Assembly (NCBI GenBank): GCA_938021455.1
Contig: CALIGP010000361.1
Location: forward strand, 1-8,818
Direction: 5' to 3'
Source: an uncultured Lewinella sp.
GTDB taxonomy: Bacteria > Bacteroidota > Bacteroidia > Chitinophagales > Saprospiraceae
Length of the DNA stretch: 8,818 nt
Numbering within the stretch: the stretch's first letter is position 1; every line of letters begins with the position of its first letter. Shown here piece by piece: positions 1 through 8,818 of this stretch. The notes beneath the pieces were generated by a model, which had not been told where the DNA came from, made no database searches, and saw only the letters and a program-made list of their open reading frames with translations. A program made the translations under genes and the position numbers.

Positions 1-3436
<3,436 letters not shown>

Positions 3437-3451
3437 GCAGGTTTTACGAGA

Positions 3452-3588
3452 TTGTAAATATGTAGAAGTACGACGCAGGCCGGTCAAAAGGCCCAATTCT
3501 GCTTTTCCGTTGTACTTATGTAGAAGTACGGCACCAGGCCAGCCACAGACCATAACTCGCCTCCTTTATTGTAAATATGTAGAAGTAC
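3452..3588. repeat. Three-copy 20-nt dyad repeat array between metH and the next gene
   Basis: TTGTAAATATGTAGAAGTAC occurs identically at 3452-3471 and 3569-3588. A two-base variant, TTGTACTTATGTAGAAGTAC, lies at 3510-3529. Start-to-start spacings are 58 and 59 nt. Copy 2 contains the perfect dyad GTACTT-N6-AAGTAC, and copy 3 reads TTGTA-N12-TACAA. Together they suggest a parent palindrome TTGTACTT-N6-AAGTACAA with arms decayed differently in each copy. Weak similarity continues about 15 nt downstream of each copy (C-rich, with AGGCC or AACCA). They could be protein-binding iterons or a small dispersed repeat family. Function is not known to me. Confidence 0.8.
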
Positions 3589-3669
3589 AACACCAACCAA
3601 CCCGCAGCATTCGCCACCAAGCCGACGTTAATTAACCCTTAATCAGCTCTCCCCTCCCACAATTCCCCG

Positions 3670-3676
3670 TACCTTG
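3670..3676 (+). promoter_or_regulatory. Putative -7 promoter box for the T9SS cargo gene
   Basis: TACCTTG followed by TGCA resembles the Bacteroidota -7 element (consensus TAnnTTTG) with one T fewer. It lies 31 nt before the ATG at 3708, leaving a leader of roughly 25 nt. No clear TTG -33 box is visible upstream, so support is modest. Confidence 0.4.
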
Positions 3677-3707
3677 TGCAGGCTCTGAAATTTTTAAGCG
3701 TCTAGGT

Positions 3708-4859
3708 ATGTATAAATTATTACCCACCCTTTTGTTGGTGTTCGGTGCCACTTTGCTCTCCGCGCAAGTCACTATCTCCACTAATTACTTCCCAGCTATA
3801 GGGGACACGCTAAAGACGTCGATCACTGACAGTATCTACGCCAACAGCCTGGATCTACAGTTGGACGGCGGAGCCGACCTCTTCTGGTCATTCGGTACAC
3901 CAACGGCTACGACTAATTTATCAGAACCCGTCATGGCCAATACCGACCCGCTCTTCCCAGATGCCGATTTCGTCTTGCGGTCTAATATTGTCAATCTCAA
4001 CTACTACCGGATAACCGATGACGCCATGGAGCTCGTTGGTGTGCGCAATCGTCTCGATCTTTTCCCCGACTTTGAACTAACGGCCCCCGTCAATCCGGCC
4101 CGGGCAGTGCGACGTGCTCCGTTGAACTTTGAAGACGAGTTCGCGACCGTCACCCAAAACCAAACCGTCATTTCGCCCGACAGCTTACCCGCCGAAGCCC
4201 TCGACCTCATCGGCGATGCTTTCGATGCGGTAGACTCTCTTCGCATCACCACCACTTCCACTCGCAATGACTTAGTCGATGCCTGGGGAACCGTTCGCCT
4301 GGGAGACAACTACTACGATGTACTGCGCGAGAAGCGTAGAGAAAGCATTTTCATTGACCTGGAAGCCAAAGCTCCGGGCATCCCTATCTGGGTAAATGTT
4401 ACCGCCGCACTGGCCCTCGAAAATCCGGAGTTCAGTGATTTCCTCGGCCAGCAAGCCCCGACCGTAACTTACATCTTCTGGAACGACGAAAGCAAGGAGC
4501 CCATCGGCTCCTTCGAAGTAGATCCCGAAACCAATATAGTGGAACGGATGGAATACAAGCGGGCGGAGACCGCTACGTCTACCAACGGGCCAGGCCTTAG
4601 CCAGGCGAAGATCAAGGTCTTCCCCAACCCCGCCGTCAATCTGGCCACTTTCGAAATGGAAGGGCTGCAGCGCGGCAACTATGACCTCACACTGCTCAAT
4701 CTTTTGGGCAAGCAAGTCGCCAGTCGTAGCTTCTCCCCGCTCGGAGACCAGACTCGGATCAATCTGGACGTGACGGAGCTCCCCTCTGGAATTTACCTGT
4801 ACACGCTACGGAATGAGGCAGGGCGGACGATTACAACGAAGAAGTTGCGGGTGCGGTAA
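3708..4859 (+). CDS. Secreted protein of unknown function with C-terminal T9SS type A sorting domain
   Basis: 383-aa protein, probably exported by Sec and then secreted or surface-attached through the type IX system. The ATG at 3708 opens directly into a signal peptide: Lys3, hydrophobic core 4-17, likely cleavage after SA at residue 19. The C-terminal 80 or so residues match the Por/T9SS sorting-domain pattern: FPNP at 305-308, then GNYDLTLLNLLGKQV, an LPSGIYLYTLRN turn and the terminal KKLRVR. The middle (20-300) is acidic and mixed in composition, without cysteines or a catalytic motif I recognise. It may be a beta-rich surface protein, but I assign no function. The gene is separated from metH by the repeat array and is convergent with the epimerase gene, with 20 nt between the stops, so it is probably monocistronic. 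The sorting domain is a strong call; the role of the body is unknown. Confidence 0.9.
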   Translation: MYKLLPTLLLVFGATLLSAQVTISTNYFPAIGDTLKTSITDSIYANSLDLQLDGGADLFWSFGTPTATTNLSEPVMANTDPLFPDADFVLRSNIVNLNYYRITDDAMELVGVRNRLDLFPDFELTAPVNPARAVRRAPLNFEDEFATVTQNQTVISPDSLPAEALDLIGDAFDAVDSLRITTTSTRNDLVDAWGTVRLGDNYYDVLREKRRESIFIDLEAKAPGIPIWVNVTAALALENPEFSDFLGQQAPTVTYIFWNDESKEPIGSFEVDPETNIVERMEYKRAETATSTNGPGLSQAKIKVFPNPAVNLATFEMEGLQRGNYDLTLLNLLGKQVASRSFSPLGDQTRINLDVTELPSGIYLYTLRNEAGRTITTKKLRVR

Positions 4860-4879
4860 TTAGTACAGTACAGCCCCTT

Positions 4880-5989
4880 CTACTCAACCATACCACTTTC
4901 CTCCCCCAACCGGAGAAGGTAATCAGCAGTAGGCATTGCCCCCAGACCGTTCTCTTTCGGCAGGGTAATCCGGCCTCCGGCACCGTATCGAATGCCGCCC
5001 CTGATCGGATCCTCGCTTTGCATCAAGGGAGTATCAAAATCAAAATAGATCGCCTTTTTGCTGCACAACGCAAGATGGGCAGCAGCAGAGAACCCCAGCC
5101 TGCTTTCCAGGAAGCCCCCAATCTGAACGGGTACATTGTGCGCCTCCGCGATGCGGAGAATCTTCAGGGCTTTGAATAGCCCTCCGGACTTGGAGATTTT
5201 GATATTGATGAGATCGATGGCCTTCAGGTTGATCAGCCGTTGGGCGTCGAGGTGATCCCAGCAGGCTTCGTCGGCCATGATGGGAATTGTGCTGGCGGCG
5301 CGGATGCGCGGCAGGTCGAGGAAATCCCGGCGGGGAATGGGGGCTTCGCAGTGCTGGATGTTGTAGCTGGCCATTCCTTGCAGTAATTCGATGGCCAGAT
5401 CGGTGGTCCACCCCTGGTTCGCATCGAGGCGGAGAGGAAGGTCGGAGCCCAGTTCTTTGCTAATCATACGAACTCGCTCTGCATCCTGCGGTCCCTCGCC
5501 CAGCTTCAGTTTCACTACCGGAAAGCCCTGGGCTTTGATCCACTTGGCCTTATCCACCATTTTATCGACGGAGCCGAGGCTGACGGTATAGTCTGTATGC
5601 AGAGCCTTATCGTTTTTACCGCCCAAGTAGGCGTACAGCGGTTGCCCAGCAGCCTGTGCAGCCAGGTCGTAACAGGCCATATCGAAGGCACTTTTGATGC
5701 AGGCATTTCCGGTTACGGCGCGGTCCATGCGGGCCGTGAACGTTTCGGGATCGCGGGGATCAACGCCCAATAACTGTCGGGCCAGGAACGCCCCGACGGC
5801 CAGGCAGCCTTCCATCGTTTCTCCGTGGATGGTGGGAAAGGGACTGGCTTCGCCCCAGCCGGTGAGGCCCGTGTTCGTCTCCGCTTTCACCAGTACGTTA
5901 TTGGCGTGCGTCAGTGGCCCGAGGGAAATGACGAAGGGCTCGGTGAGCGCTATGGGAGAAGAATAAAGGGTAATACGGGAGAGGCGCAA
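4880..5989 (-). CDS. Dipeptide epimerase, enolase superfamily (L-Ala-D/L-Glu epimerase-like)
   Basis: Epimerises the alpha-carbon of the C-terminal residue of a dipeptide, usually in recycling or catabolism of murein-type peptides; cytosolic and Mg-dependent. Numbered from the proposed start: acid/base lysines in KLK (K160, K162), metal ligands D189 (LDANQGW), E215 (HCEAPIP) and D240 (MADE), and the second catalytic lysine K264 in INIKISKSGG. FDFDTPLM (D317, D319) carries the DxD that binds the dipeptide amino group, the mark of dipeptide epimerases within the superfamily. Length 369 aa is normal. No ATG or GTG lies where the N-terminus must be. TTG at 5989-5987 puts the start 4 residues before RITLYSSPIALTEPF, as in homologues; TTG at 6016 is the alternative (378 aa). 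The position equivalent to B. subtilis Arg24, which contacts the Glu side chain (recalled), appears to be Gly or Leu, so the substrate may not be Ala-Glu. Confidence 0.92.
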   Translation of the reverse strand: MRLSRITLYSSPIALTEPFVISLGPLTHANNVLVKAETNTGLTGWGEASPFPTIHGETMEGCLAVGAFLARQLLGVDPRDPETFTARMDRAVTGNACIKSAFDMACYDLAAQAAGQPLYAYLGGKNDKALHTDYTVSLGSVDKMVDKAKWIKAQGFPVVKLKLGEGPQDAERVRMISKELGSDLPLRLDANQGWTTDLAIELLQGMASYNIQHCEAPIPRRDFLDLPRIRAASTIPIMADEACWDHLDAQRLINLKAIDLINIKISKSGGLFKALKILRIAEAHNVPVQIGGFLESRLGFSAAAHLALCSKKAIYFDFDTPLMQSEDPIRGGIRYGAGGRITLPKENGLGAMPTADYLLRLGEESGMVE

Positions 5990-6013
5990 GGCGAAGTGGG
6001 TTCGTTGGCTACA

Positions 6014-6020
6014 CAAAATA
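6014..6020 (-). promoter_or_regulatory. Putative -7 box for the dipeptide epimerase gene
   Basis: On the minus strand TATTTTG (reading 6020 to 6014) fits TAnnTTG, the Bacteroidota -7 type. It sits 24 nt before the proposed TTG start at 5989 and overlaps the alternative TTG at 6016. If it is the real promoter, the longer start would lie at or before the transcription start, favouring 5989. No clear -33 TTG is seen at the right distance. Confidence 0.35.
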
Positions 6021-6100
6021 CTACCAGGTGGCGAATATATGGGCGCGGCCGCAGGGTGCTGAGGGAGGTTGGAGGAGCTAGGTGTGCTGGGCCATCAGTG

Positions 6101-6134
6101 TTTGTTCAGGAAATGCCTTAGTGACTTATCTTAG
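6101..6134 (+). promoter_or_regulatory. Putative -33/-7 promoter, probably leaderless, for the nucleotidyltransferase gene
   Basis: TTTG at 6101-6104 and TATCTTAG at 6127-6134 are separated by 22 nt, matching the Bacteroidota layout of a TTTG/TTG -33 box and a TAnnTTTG -7 box. The -7 box ends only 4 nt before the ATG at 6139, so transcription would begin at or next to the start codon and give an essentially leaderless mRNA. This also argues against starting the protein at the in-frame ATG 6082, which lies upstream of the promoter. Confidence 0.5.
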
Positions 6135-6138
6135 CCCC

Positions 6139-7650
6139 ATGCCTACCCTATTCGAAATACACATTACTACTACGGAACTTGACGAGACCTTGATAGAGGA
6201 ATTCGTCGCTTTTTGCGCGACGATTGAAGCTAAGCCCATTGTTATTGAACTGCCCGTTGGGCAGCAGATGCAGCAGCCGATGATCAGTAAAGTGGTCAAG
6301 CTGGAAGACCCACAGGAGATTCATCCCATCATCGCGGAGTTGGAGTCGGCCTTCGTGGCGGCGGGCTTCCCTGTGGAGCGGGTGAAGGTGGAGGTGCCGC
6401 TGCCCCATGAGAAGGAAGGGCGAACTGCCTTCCCAAATTTTCGGGGTGGATATTATGAATGGCATGGGAAGGTAAAGGTGTCCTTCTTTGAAAACCTAAA
6501 AAGACTTTTACAATATCCATCCGCTCATCTTTCCTCAAATTCTCTCAAGGGACAACAATACTCGCGACTTATAACGTTACGAGAAACCAGTTCGGCTCTC
6601 ATATTCAAGAACAAAATTGAATCCCTTACTAAAAAGCTAACGGCGCACGATTACCCACTCCTAAAGGCTGAAGCAGAGTACTGCTGCTATGACTCTAATA
6701 AAAATATTGACCAAGGCTGGTCGGACATCCCTGAAATTACCGACACCCTCTATCTATATCAGCGTGCTTTTGATGCTTTCTTACGTCGGGTAAGTGAGGT
6801 CGACGCGCCGTTTATGGTGAAGGGCAGTGTAATCATGCGACAATACCTTGCGGAACCAGGAAAACGAAATGCCGCTGATCTTGACTTTTTCTACCTAAAA
6901 CCACTTCCGCCAGAGGAAGCAGAGGAGACCTTTACGAATTGGCTACTGCAAGTCACAGAAACTAAAGTAGAAGGAGACGAAGACGAAGACGTTTTCATCC
7001 GTAGCTTCAGGGAGGACACTTTTTGGCGAGGTGTAGATTACTCTATGAAAGACGACTTCCCGACCACCAATACGGACATTTTGTGTCAGATAGGGGATAA
7101 CCCATCCTTTAAGTTCGGGCTTGACATTAGCTGGAACCTGCCTCTTACAGATCAACCAGTACCGCTGGAGTACCGCCCCATCGAAGGTGATAATTTCATT
7201 CTCCCCTTGACAGTCCCCCTTTCCCTGCAGATTTCATGGAAATTGCATCAAAGTGTCGTTTCCCCTCGGCACAAGGATTTTACAGACTTAATTAGTCTCT
7301 TGAAACATCCGCGAGTAACGCTGGAAGTTATTGTAAAGGCTTCCATTGCTTATAAAGCAGAATGCAGAAAAGATAACATCAAGCCCCTCCGAATTGGCGT
7401 TTACTTGCAGACAGACATAGCCGAACGTATTGTCATTAAAGAAGATAACTATAACTACTTGAGTAAGACAGCGGTCAGCTATGTGTTCGACGAAAAGTCC
7501 ATCTGGGAATTTCAATTACCGGAGGGTCGCTTTTTCTACAACGTAGCAGAGGATCAGGCCATAAATCTCCCCACCTTACTTCATGATTTTCGCCAAGTAT
7601 TGTTGGACTCAGGTATTGACAAATACCTGGACCTTACACCCCGGCAGTAA
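6139..7650 (+). CDS. AbiEii/AbiGii-like nucleotidyltransferase protein with uncharacterised N-terminal domain
   Basis: 503 aa from ATG 6139; an in-frame ATG at 6082 would add 19 residues unlike the rest. Residues 1-114 form a compact domain whose apparent beta-alpha-beta-beta-alpha-beta order suggests a ferredoxin-like fold (inference), with conserved-looking pieces FEIHIT, KPIVIELP, QQPMISK and YYEWHGKV. The C-terminal part has polymerase-beta-type nucleotidyltransferase features: FMVKGS (K228, G229, S230), the metal-binding pair in DLDFF (D247, D249), and WKLHQ...RHKDFTDL (K368, K379, D380, D383), the arrangement seen in AbiEii-type proteins. Related enzymes act as toxins that modify tRNA with NTPs, but the target here is unknown. 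No AbiEi-like antitoxin gene is adjacent, so this may be a solitary enzyme. GC content falls from about 64% (6301-6420) to about 40% (6481-6720) at the domain junction. The NTase call is good; the biological role is open. Confidence 0.8.
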   Translation: MPTLFEIHITTTELDETLIEEFVAFCATIEAKPIVIELPVGQQMQQPMISKVVKLEDPQEIHPIIAELESAFVAAGFPVERVKVEVPLPHEKEGRTAFPNFRGGYYEWHGKVKVSFFENLKRLLQYPSAHLSSNSLKGQQYSRLITLRETSSALIFKNKIESLTKKLTAHDYPLLKAEAEYCCYDSNKNIDQGWSDIPEITDTLYLYQRAFDAFLRRVSEVDAPFMVKGSVIMRQYLAEPGKRNAADLDFFYLKPLPPEEAEETFTNWLLQVTETKVEGDEDEDVFIRSFREDTFWRGVDYSMKDDFPTTNTDILCQIGDNPSFKFGLDISWNLPLTDQPVPLEYRPIEGDNFILPLTVPLSLQISWKLHQSVVSPRHKDFTDLISLLKHPRVTLEVIVKASIAYKAECRKDNIKPLRIGVYLQTDIAERIVIKEDNYNYLSKTAVSYVFDEKSIWEFQLPEGRFFYNVAEDQAINLPTLLHDFRQVLLDSGIDKYLDLTPRQ

Positions 7651-7701
7651 GATCAACAAATTTGAAAATTTAAATCAACGCTCCGTTTCAGTGATGCTAT
7701 C

Positions 7702-7708
7702 TATCTTG
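7702..7708 (+). promoter_or_regulatory. Putative -7 box for the esterase gene
   Basis: TATCTTG, ending 5 nt before the ATG at 7714, again fits TAnnTTG and implies a very short or absent leader. The upstream 7655-7680 stretch is AT-rich (includes CAAATTTG). TTTG at 7661 is too far (37 nt) to be a standard -33 partner, so the promoter call is tentative. Confidence 0.35.
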
Positions 7709-7713
7709 CTAAT

Positions 7714-8532
7714 ATGAAGTCAAGCCTCTTTTTTATTCTTTGCTCCCTCCCCCTCCTCTGCACCTGCGTCAGCGCCCAGAAACAGGACCTCTCCGGCATT
7801 TATCACGGCATTTCCTACCGGCCGGACGCTACAGATGAATACGCGATGGAACGCTGCAAACTCGACATTGACATCCCAAAGGATACAACCGGCTTCGCCA
7901 CCATCGTCTATTTCCACGGCGGCGGGCTGGAGTTCGGCAACAAGCATTTCCTCAACGCTTGGAAAGAGCAGGGTATCGCCGTCGTCACCGCCAATTACCG
8001 GCTGCATCCCAAGGTAAAGAACCCCGCCTACACCCAAGACGCGGCTGCTGCCGTCGCCTGGACGATGCAAAACATCGAACGCTGGGGCGGTGACCCGAGC
8101 CGCATCTACGTCAGCGGCCACAGCGCCGGCGGTTACCTGACGAGTATGATCGGTCTGGACACGACCTACCTCGCCGAATTCGGCGAGCACCCCGACAGTC
8201 TCGCCGGGCTCATTCCCTTCAGCGGCCACACGATCACCCACTTCACCCCGCGCAAAGAGCGCGGCCTGGCCTGGAACGACGTTGTCGTTGACCAGTACGC
8301 CCCCATCGCCCACCTCCGCGTTAGCGATTTGCCTATCGTGCTCATTACCGGCGACCGGGAGCTCGAACTCTTCGGCCGCTACGAAGAGACGGCCTACTTC
8401 TGGCGGATGCTAAAGCTGAGTGGACACCAACAAGCTGAGTTGCATGAGCTCGGTGGATTCGATCACGGGAGTATGGTACAACCAGCGGCGATATTGGCGT
8501 TGCGGTGGATCCGGGAGTTTGAGCGAAAGTAA
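7714..8532 (+). CDS. Secreted alpha/beta-hydrolase, esterase/lipase (HSL or BD-FAE-like)
   Basis: 272-aa serine hydrolase likely to cleave carboxylic esters outside the cytoplasm. The signal peptide is clear: MKSS, a hydrophobic stretch to about residue 18, and probable cleavage after VSA before QKQD. Cys residues just before this (LLCTC) do not make a good lipobox, so a lipoprotein is less likely. The oxyanion motif HGGG starts at H68, the nucleophile is S137 in GHSAGG, the acid is probably D214 in TGDRE and the base H251 in FDHG. Order and spacing fit the HSL/acetyl-esterase type (also the BD-FAE and kynurenine-formamidase-like group). TANYRLHP before the nucleophile is typical. GC content is high and like that of metH, in contrast to the preceding gene. 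There is no lid or accessory domain, and the substrate cannot be told. The 63-nt gap from the nucleotidyltransferase gene carries its own -7-like box, so co-transcription is not required. Confidence 0.93.
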   Translation: MKSSLFFILCSLPLLCTCVSAQKQDLSGIYHGISYRPDATDEYAMERCKLDIDIPKDTTGFATIVYFHGGGLEFGNKHFLNAWKEQGIAVVTANYRLHPKVKNPAYTQDAAAAVAWTMQNIERWGGDPSRIYVSGHSAGGYLTSMIGLDTTYLAEFGEHPDSLAGLIPFSGHTITHFTPRKERGLAWNDVVVDQYAPIAHLRVSDLPIVLITGDRELELFGRYEETAYFWRMLKLSGHQQAELHELGGFDHGSMVQPAAILALRWIREFERK

Positions 8533-8536
8533 GGAT

Positions 8537-8564
8537 CGCGGATTTCGCGGATGGACGCGGATTT
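8537..8564. repeat. CGCGGAT triplicated short repeat after the esterase gene
   Basis: CGCGGATTT (8537-8545), CGCGGATGGA (8546-8555) and CGCGGATTT (8556-8564) follow one another starting 4 nt after the esterase stop codon. Similar strings recur between genes in Bacteroidota genomes as I recall, which would make this a dispersed intergenic repeat. It does not form a hairpin by itself. Confidence 0.6.
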
Positions 8565-8604
8565 CTACTGTCTCGATATTAATCTTACACCACAATTATT
8601 CACC

Positions 8605-8611
8605 TACCTTG
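8605..8611 (+). promoter_or_regulatory. Putative -7 box for the NSS transporter gene
   Basis: TACCTTG, 58 nt before the next gene's ATG at 8670, matches the same TAnnTTG form seen before the other genes in this window. A -33 TTG is not obvious. If used, the leader of about 50 nt would contain the 8-nt tandem repeat at 8634-8665. Confidence 0.35.
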
Positions 8612-8633
8612 CCCCTATCATTTGCGGTAGTCC

Positions 8634-8665
8634 CAAAATACCAAAATACTAAAGAACCAAAATAC
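8634..8665. repeat. 8-nt tandem repeat (CAAAATAC x4) in the leader of the transporter gene
   Basis: Units at 8634-8641, 8642-8649 and 8658-8665 are identical CAAAATAC. The third unit in line, 8650-8657, is diverged (TAAAGAAC, 5 of 8 matching). The array ends 4 nt before the ATG at 8670, where a ribosome would bind; no Shine-Dalgarno sequence is present. Repeat number could vary by slippage and shift the distance from promoter to start. Confidence 0.7.
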
Positions 8666-8669
8666 CAAC

Positions 8670-8818
8670 ATGTCCTTCTCCCGCTCCGGTCACATTCTAG
8701 CCTCCGCCGGCGCCGCCATCGGCGTCGCTAACCTGGTGATTTTTCCCTATCGGGTACACTTTTTCGGCGGCAGCGCGTACGTGCTGGCCTTCGTGGGTTT
8801 TACGCTGATGATGGGCAT
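8670..8818 (+). CDS. Sodium-dependent transporter, NSS/SNF family, N-terminal fragment (3' truncated)
   Basis: Only 49 codons are present, open to the window edge. ATG 8670 gives MSFSRSGHILASAGAAIG followed by VANLVIFPYR and a GGSAY turn, then a second hydrophobic segment. This is the start of a neurotransmitter:sodium symporter (LeuT fold): the RSGHILASAGAAIG run matches RxGfilAxAGxAiGlgN, whose AxAxG..N residues line the sodium and substrate sites in transmembrane helix 1, and GGSAY matches the GGGAF turn before helix 2. These proteins import amino acids or related solutes with sodium. Usual family members read GLGNxWRFPY; here it is GVANLVIFPY, so the Arg that caps the LeuT substrate site (R30) appears to be Ile. 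Substrate and full length cannot be seen. Confidence 0.85.
   Translation, partial: MSFSRSGHILASAGAAIGVANLVIFPYRVHFFGGSAYVLAFVGFTLMMG

Noticed and set aside
3478..3510. Rho-independent terminator for metH (GGCC...GGCC followed by CTTTT)
   Set aside because: The stem would be only 4 bp with an 8-nt loop and no adjacent U-tract.
3452..3588. CRISPR array
   Set aside because: Only three repeats of 20 nt, shorter than CRISPR repeats; similarity runs past the repeat edge into the spacer; no cas genes are nearby.
4860..4879. Bidirectional terminator between the convergent genes
   Set aside because: The 20-nt gap has no stem-loop with a T-run on either strand; GTACAGTAC is too small to count.
6082..6138. 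Longer start for the nucleotidyltransferase (19 extra residues)
   Set aside because: The -33/-7-like promoter lies inside this extension, and the extra residues (MCWAISVCSG...) do not look like the domain; ATG 6139 fits better.
7720..8313. 197-codon minus-strand open frame opposite the esterase
   Set aside because: The plus strand encodes signal peptide, HGGG and GHSAGG in the right order; the antisense peptide is low in complexity (Val, Gly, Ala, Asp) and is a codon-bias shadow.
8420..8731. 103-codon plus-strand frame overlapping the esterase end and the transporter start
   Set aside because: It reads through repeats in the wrong frame for both flanking genes and gives a low-complexity Ser/Arg peptide.

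Overview
The window looks like a chromosomal segment of a moderately GC-rich Bacteroidota, most likely a Saprospiria/Lewinella-type marine bacterium. The assignment rests on a secreted protein with a C-terminal type IX secretion (T9SS) sorting domain, AT-rich boxes of the Bacteroidota -7 type (TAnnTTG) before several genes, and enzymes whose sequences read as Bacteroidota-like. The genus is inference.

Layout, left to right. (1) 1-3436, +: cobalamin-dependent methionine synthase metH, lacking about the first 145 codons at the window edge. It has an unusually long charged linker before the B12 domain and a repeat-containing in-frame insertion in the AdoMet/activation domain. (2) 3437-3707: a 271-bp intergenic region with three copies of a 20-nt partly dyad-symmetric repeat spaced 58 and 59 nt apart. 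(3) 3708-4859, +: a secreted T9SS cargo protein of unknown function. (4) 4880-5989, -: an enolase-superfamily dipeptide epimerase, convergent with the cargo gene (20-nt gap) and apparently starting with TTG. (5) 6139-7650, +: a two-part protein with an uncharacterised N-terminal domain and an AbiEii/AbiGii-like nucleotidyltransferase region. GC content drops sharply at the domain boundary. (6) 7714-8532, +: a secreted alpha/beta-hydrolase (esterase) with a complete catalytic set. (7) 8533-8669: short intergenic region with CGCGGAT repeats and an 8-nt tandem repeat. (8) 8670-8818, +: the first 49 codons of a neurotransmitter:sodium symporter (NSS) family transporter.

The genes do not form one operon or pathway: strands alternate and each gene seems to have its own promoter. 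MetH is housekeeping one-carbon/methionine metabolism. The epimerase is probably for catabolism of murein or other dipeptides. The esterase, sorting-domain protein and transporter fit envelope and nutrient functions. The least explained items are the solitary nucleotidyltransferase with its N-terminal domain, the three-copy repeat array after metH, and the repeat inserted in metH. I found no CRISPR array, RNA gene, insertion sequence or convincing hairpin terminator.
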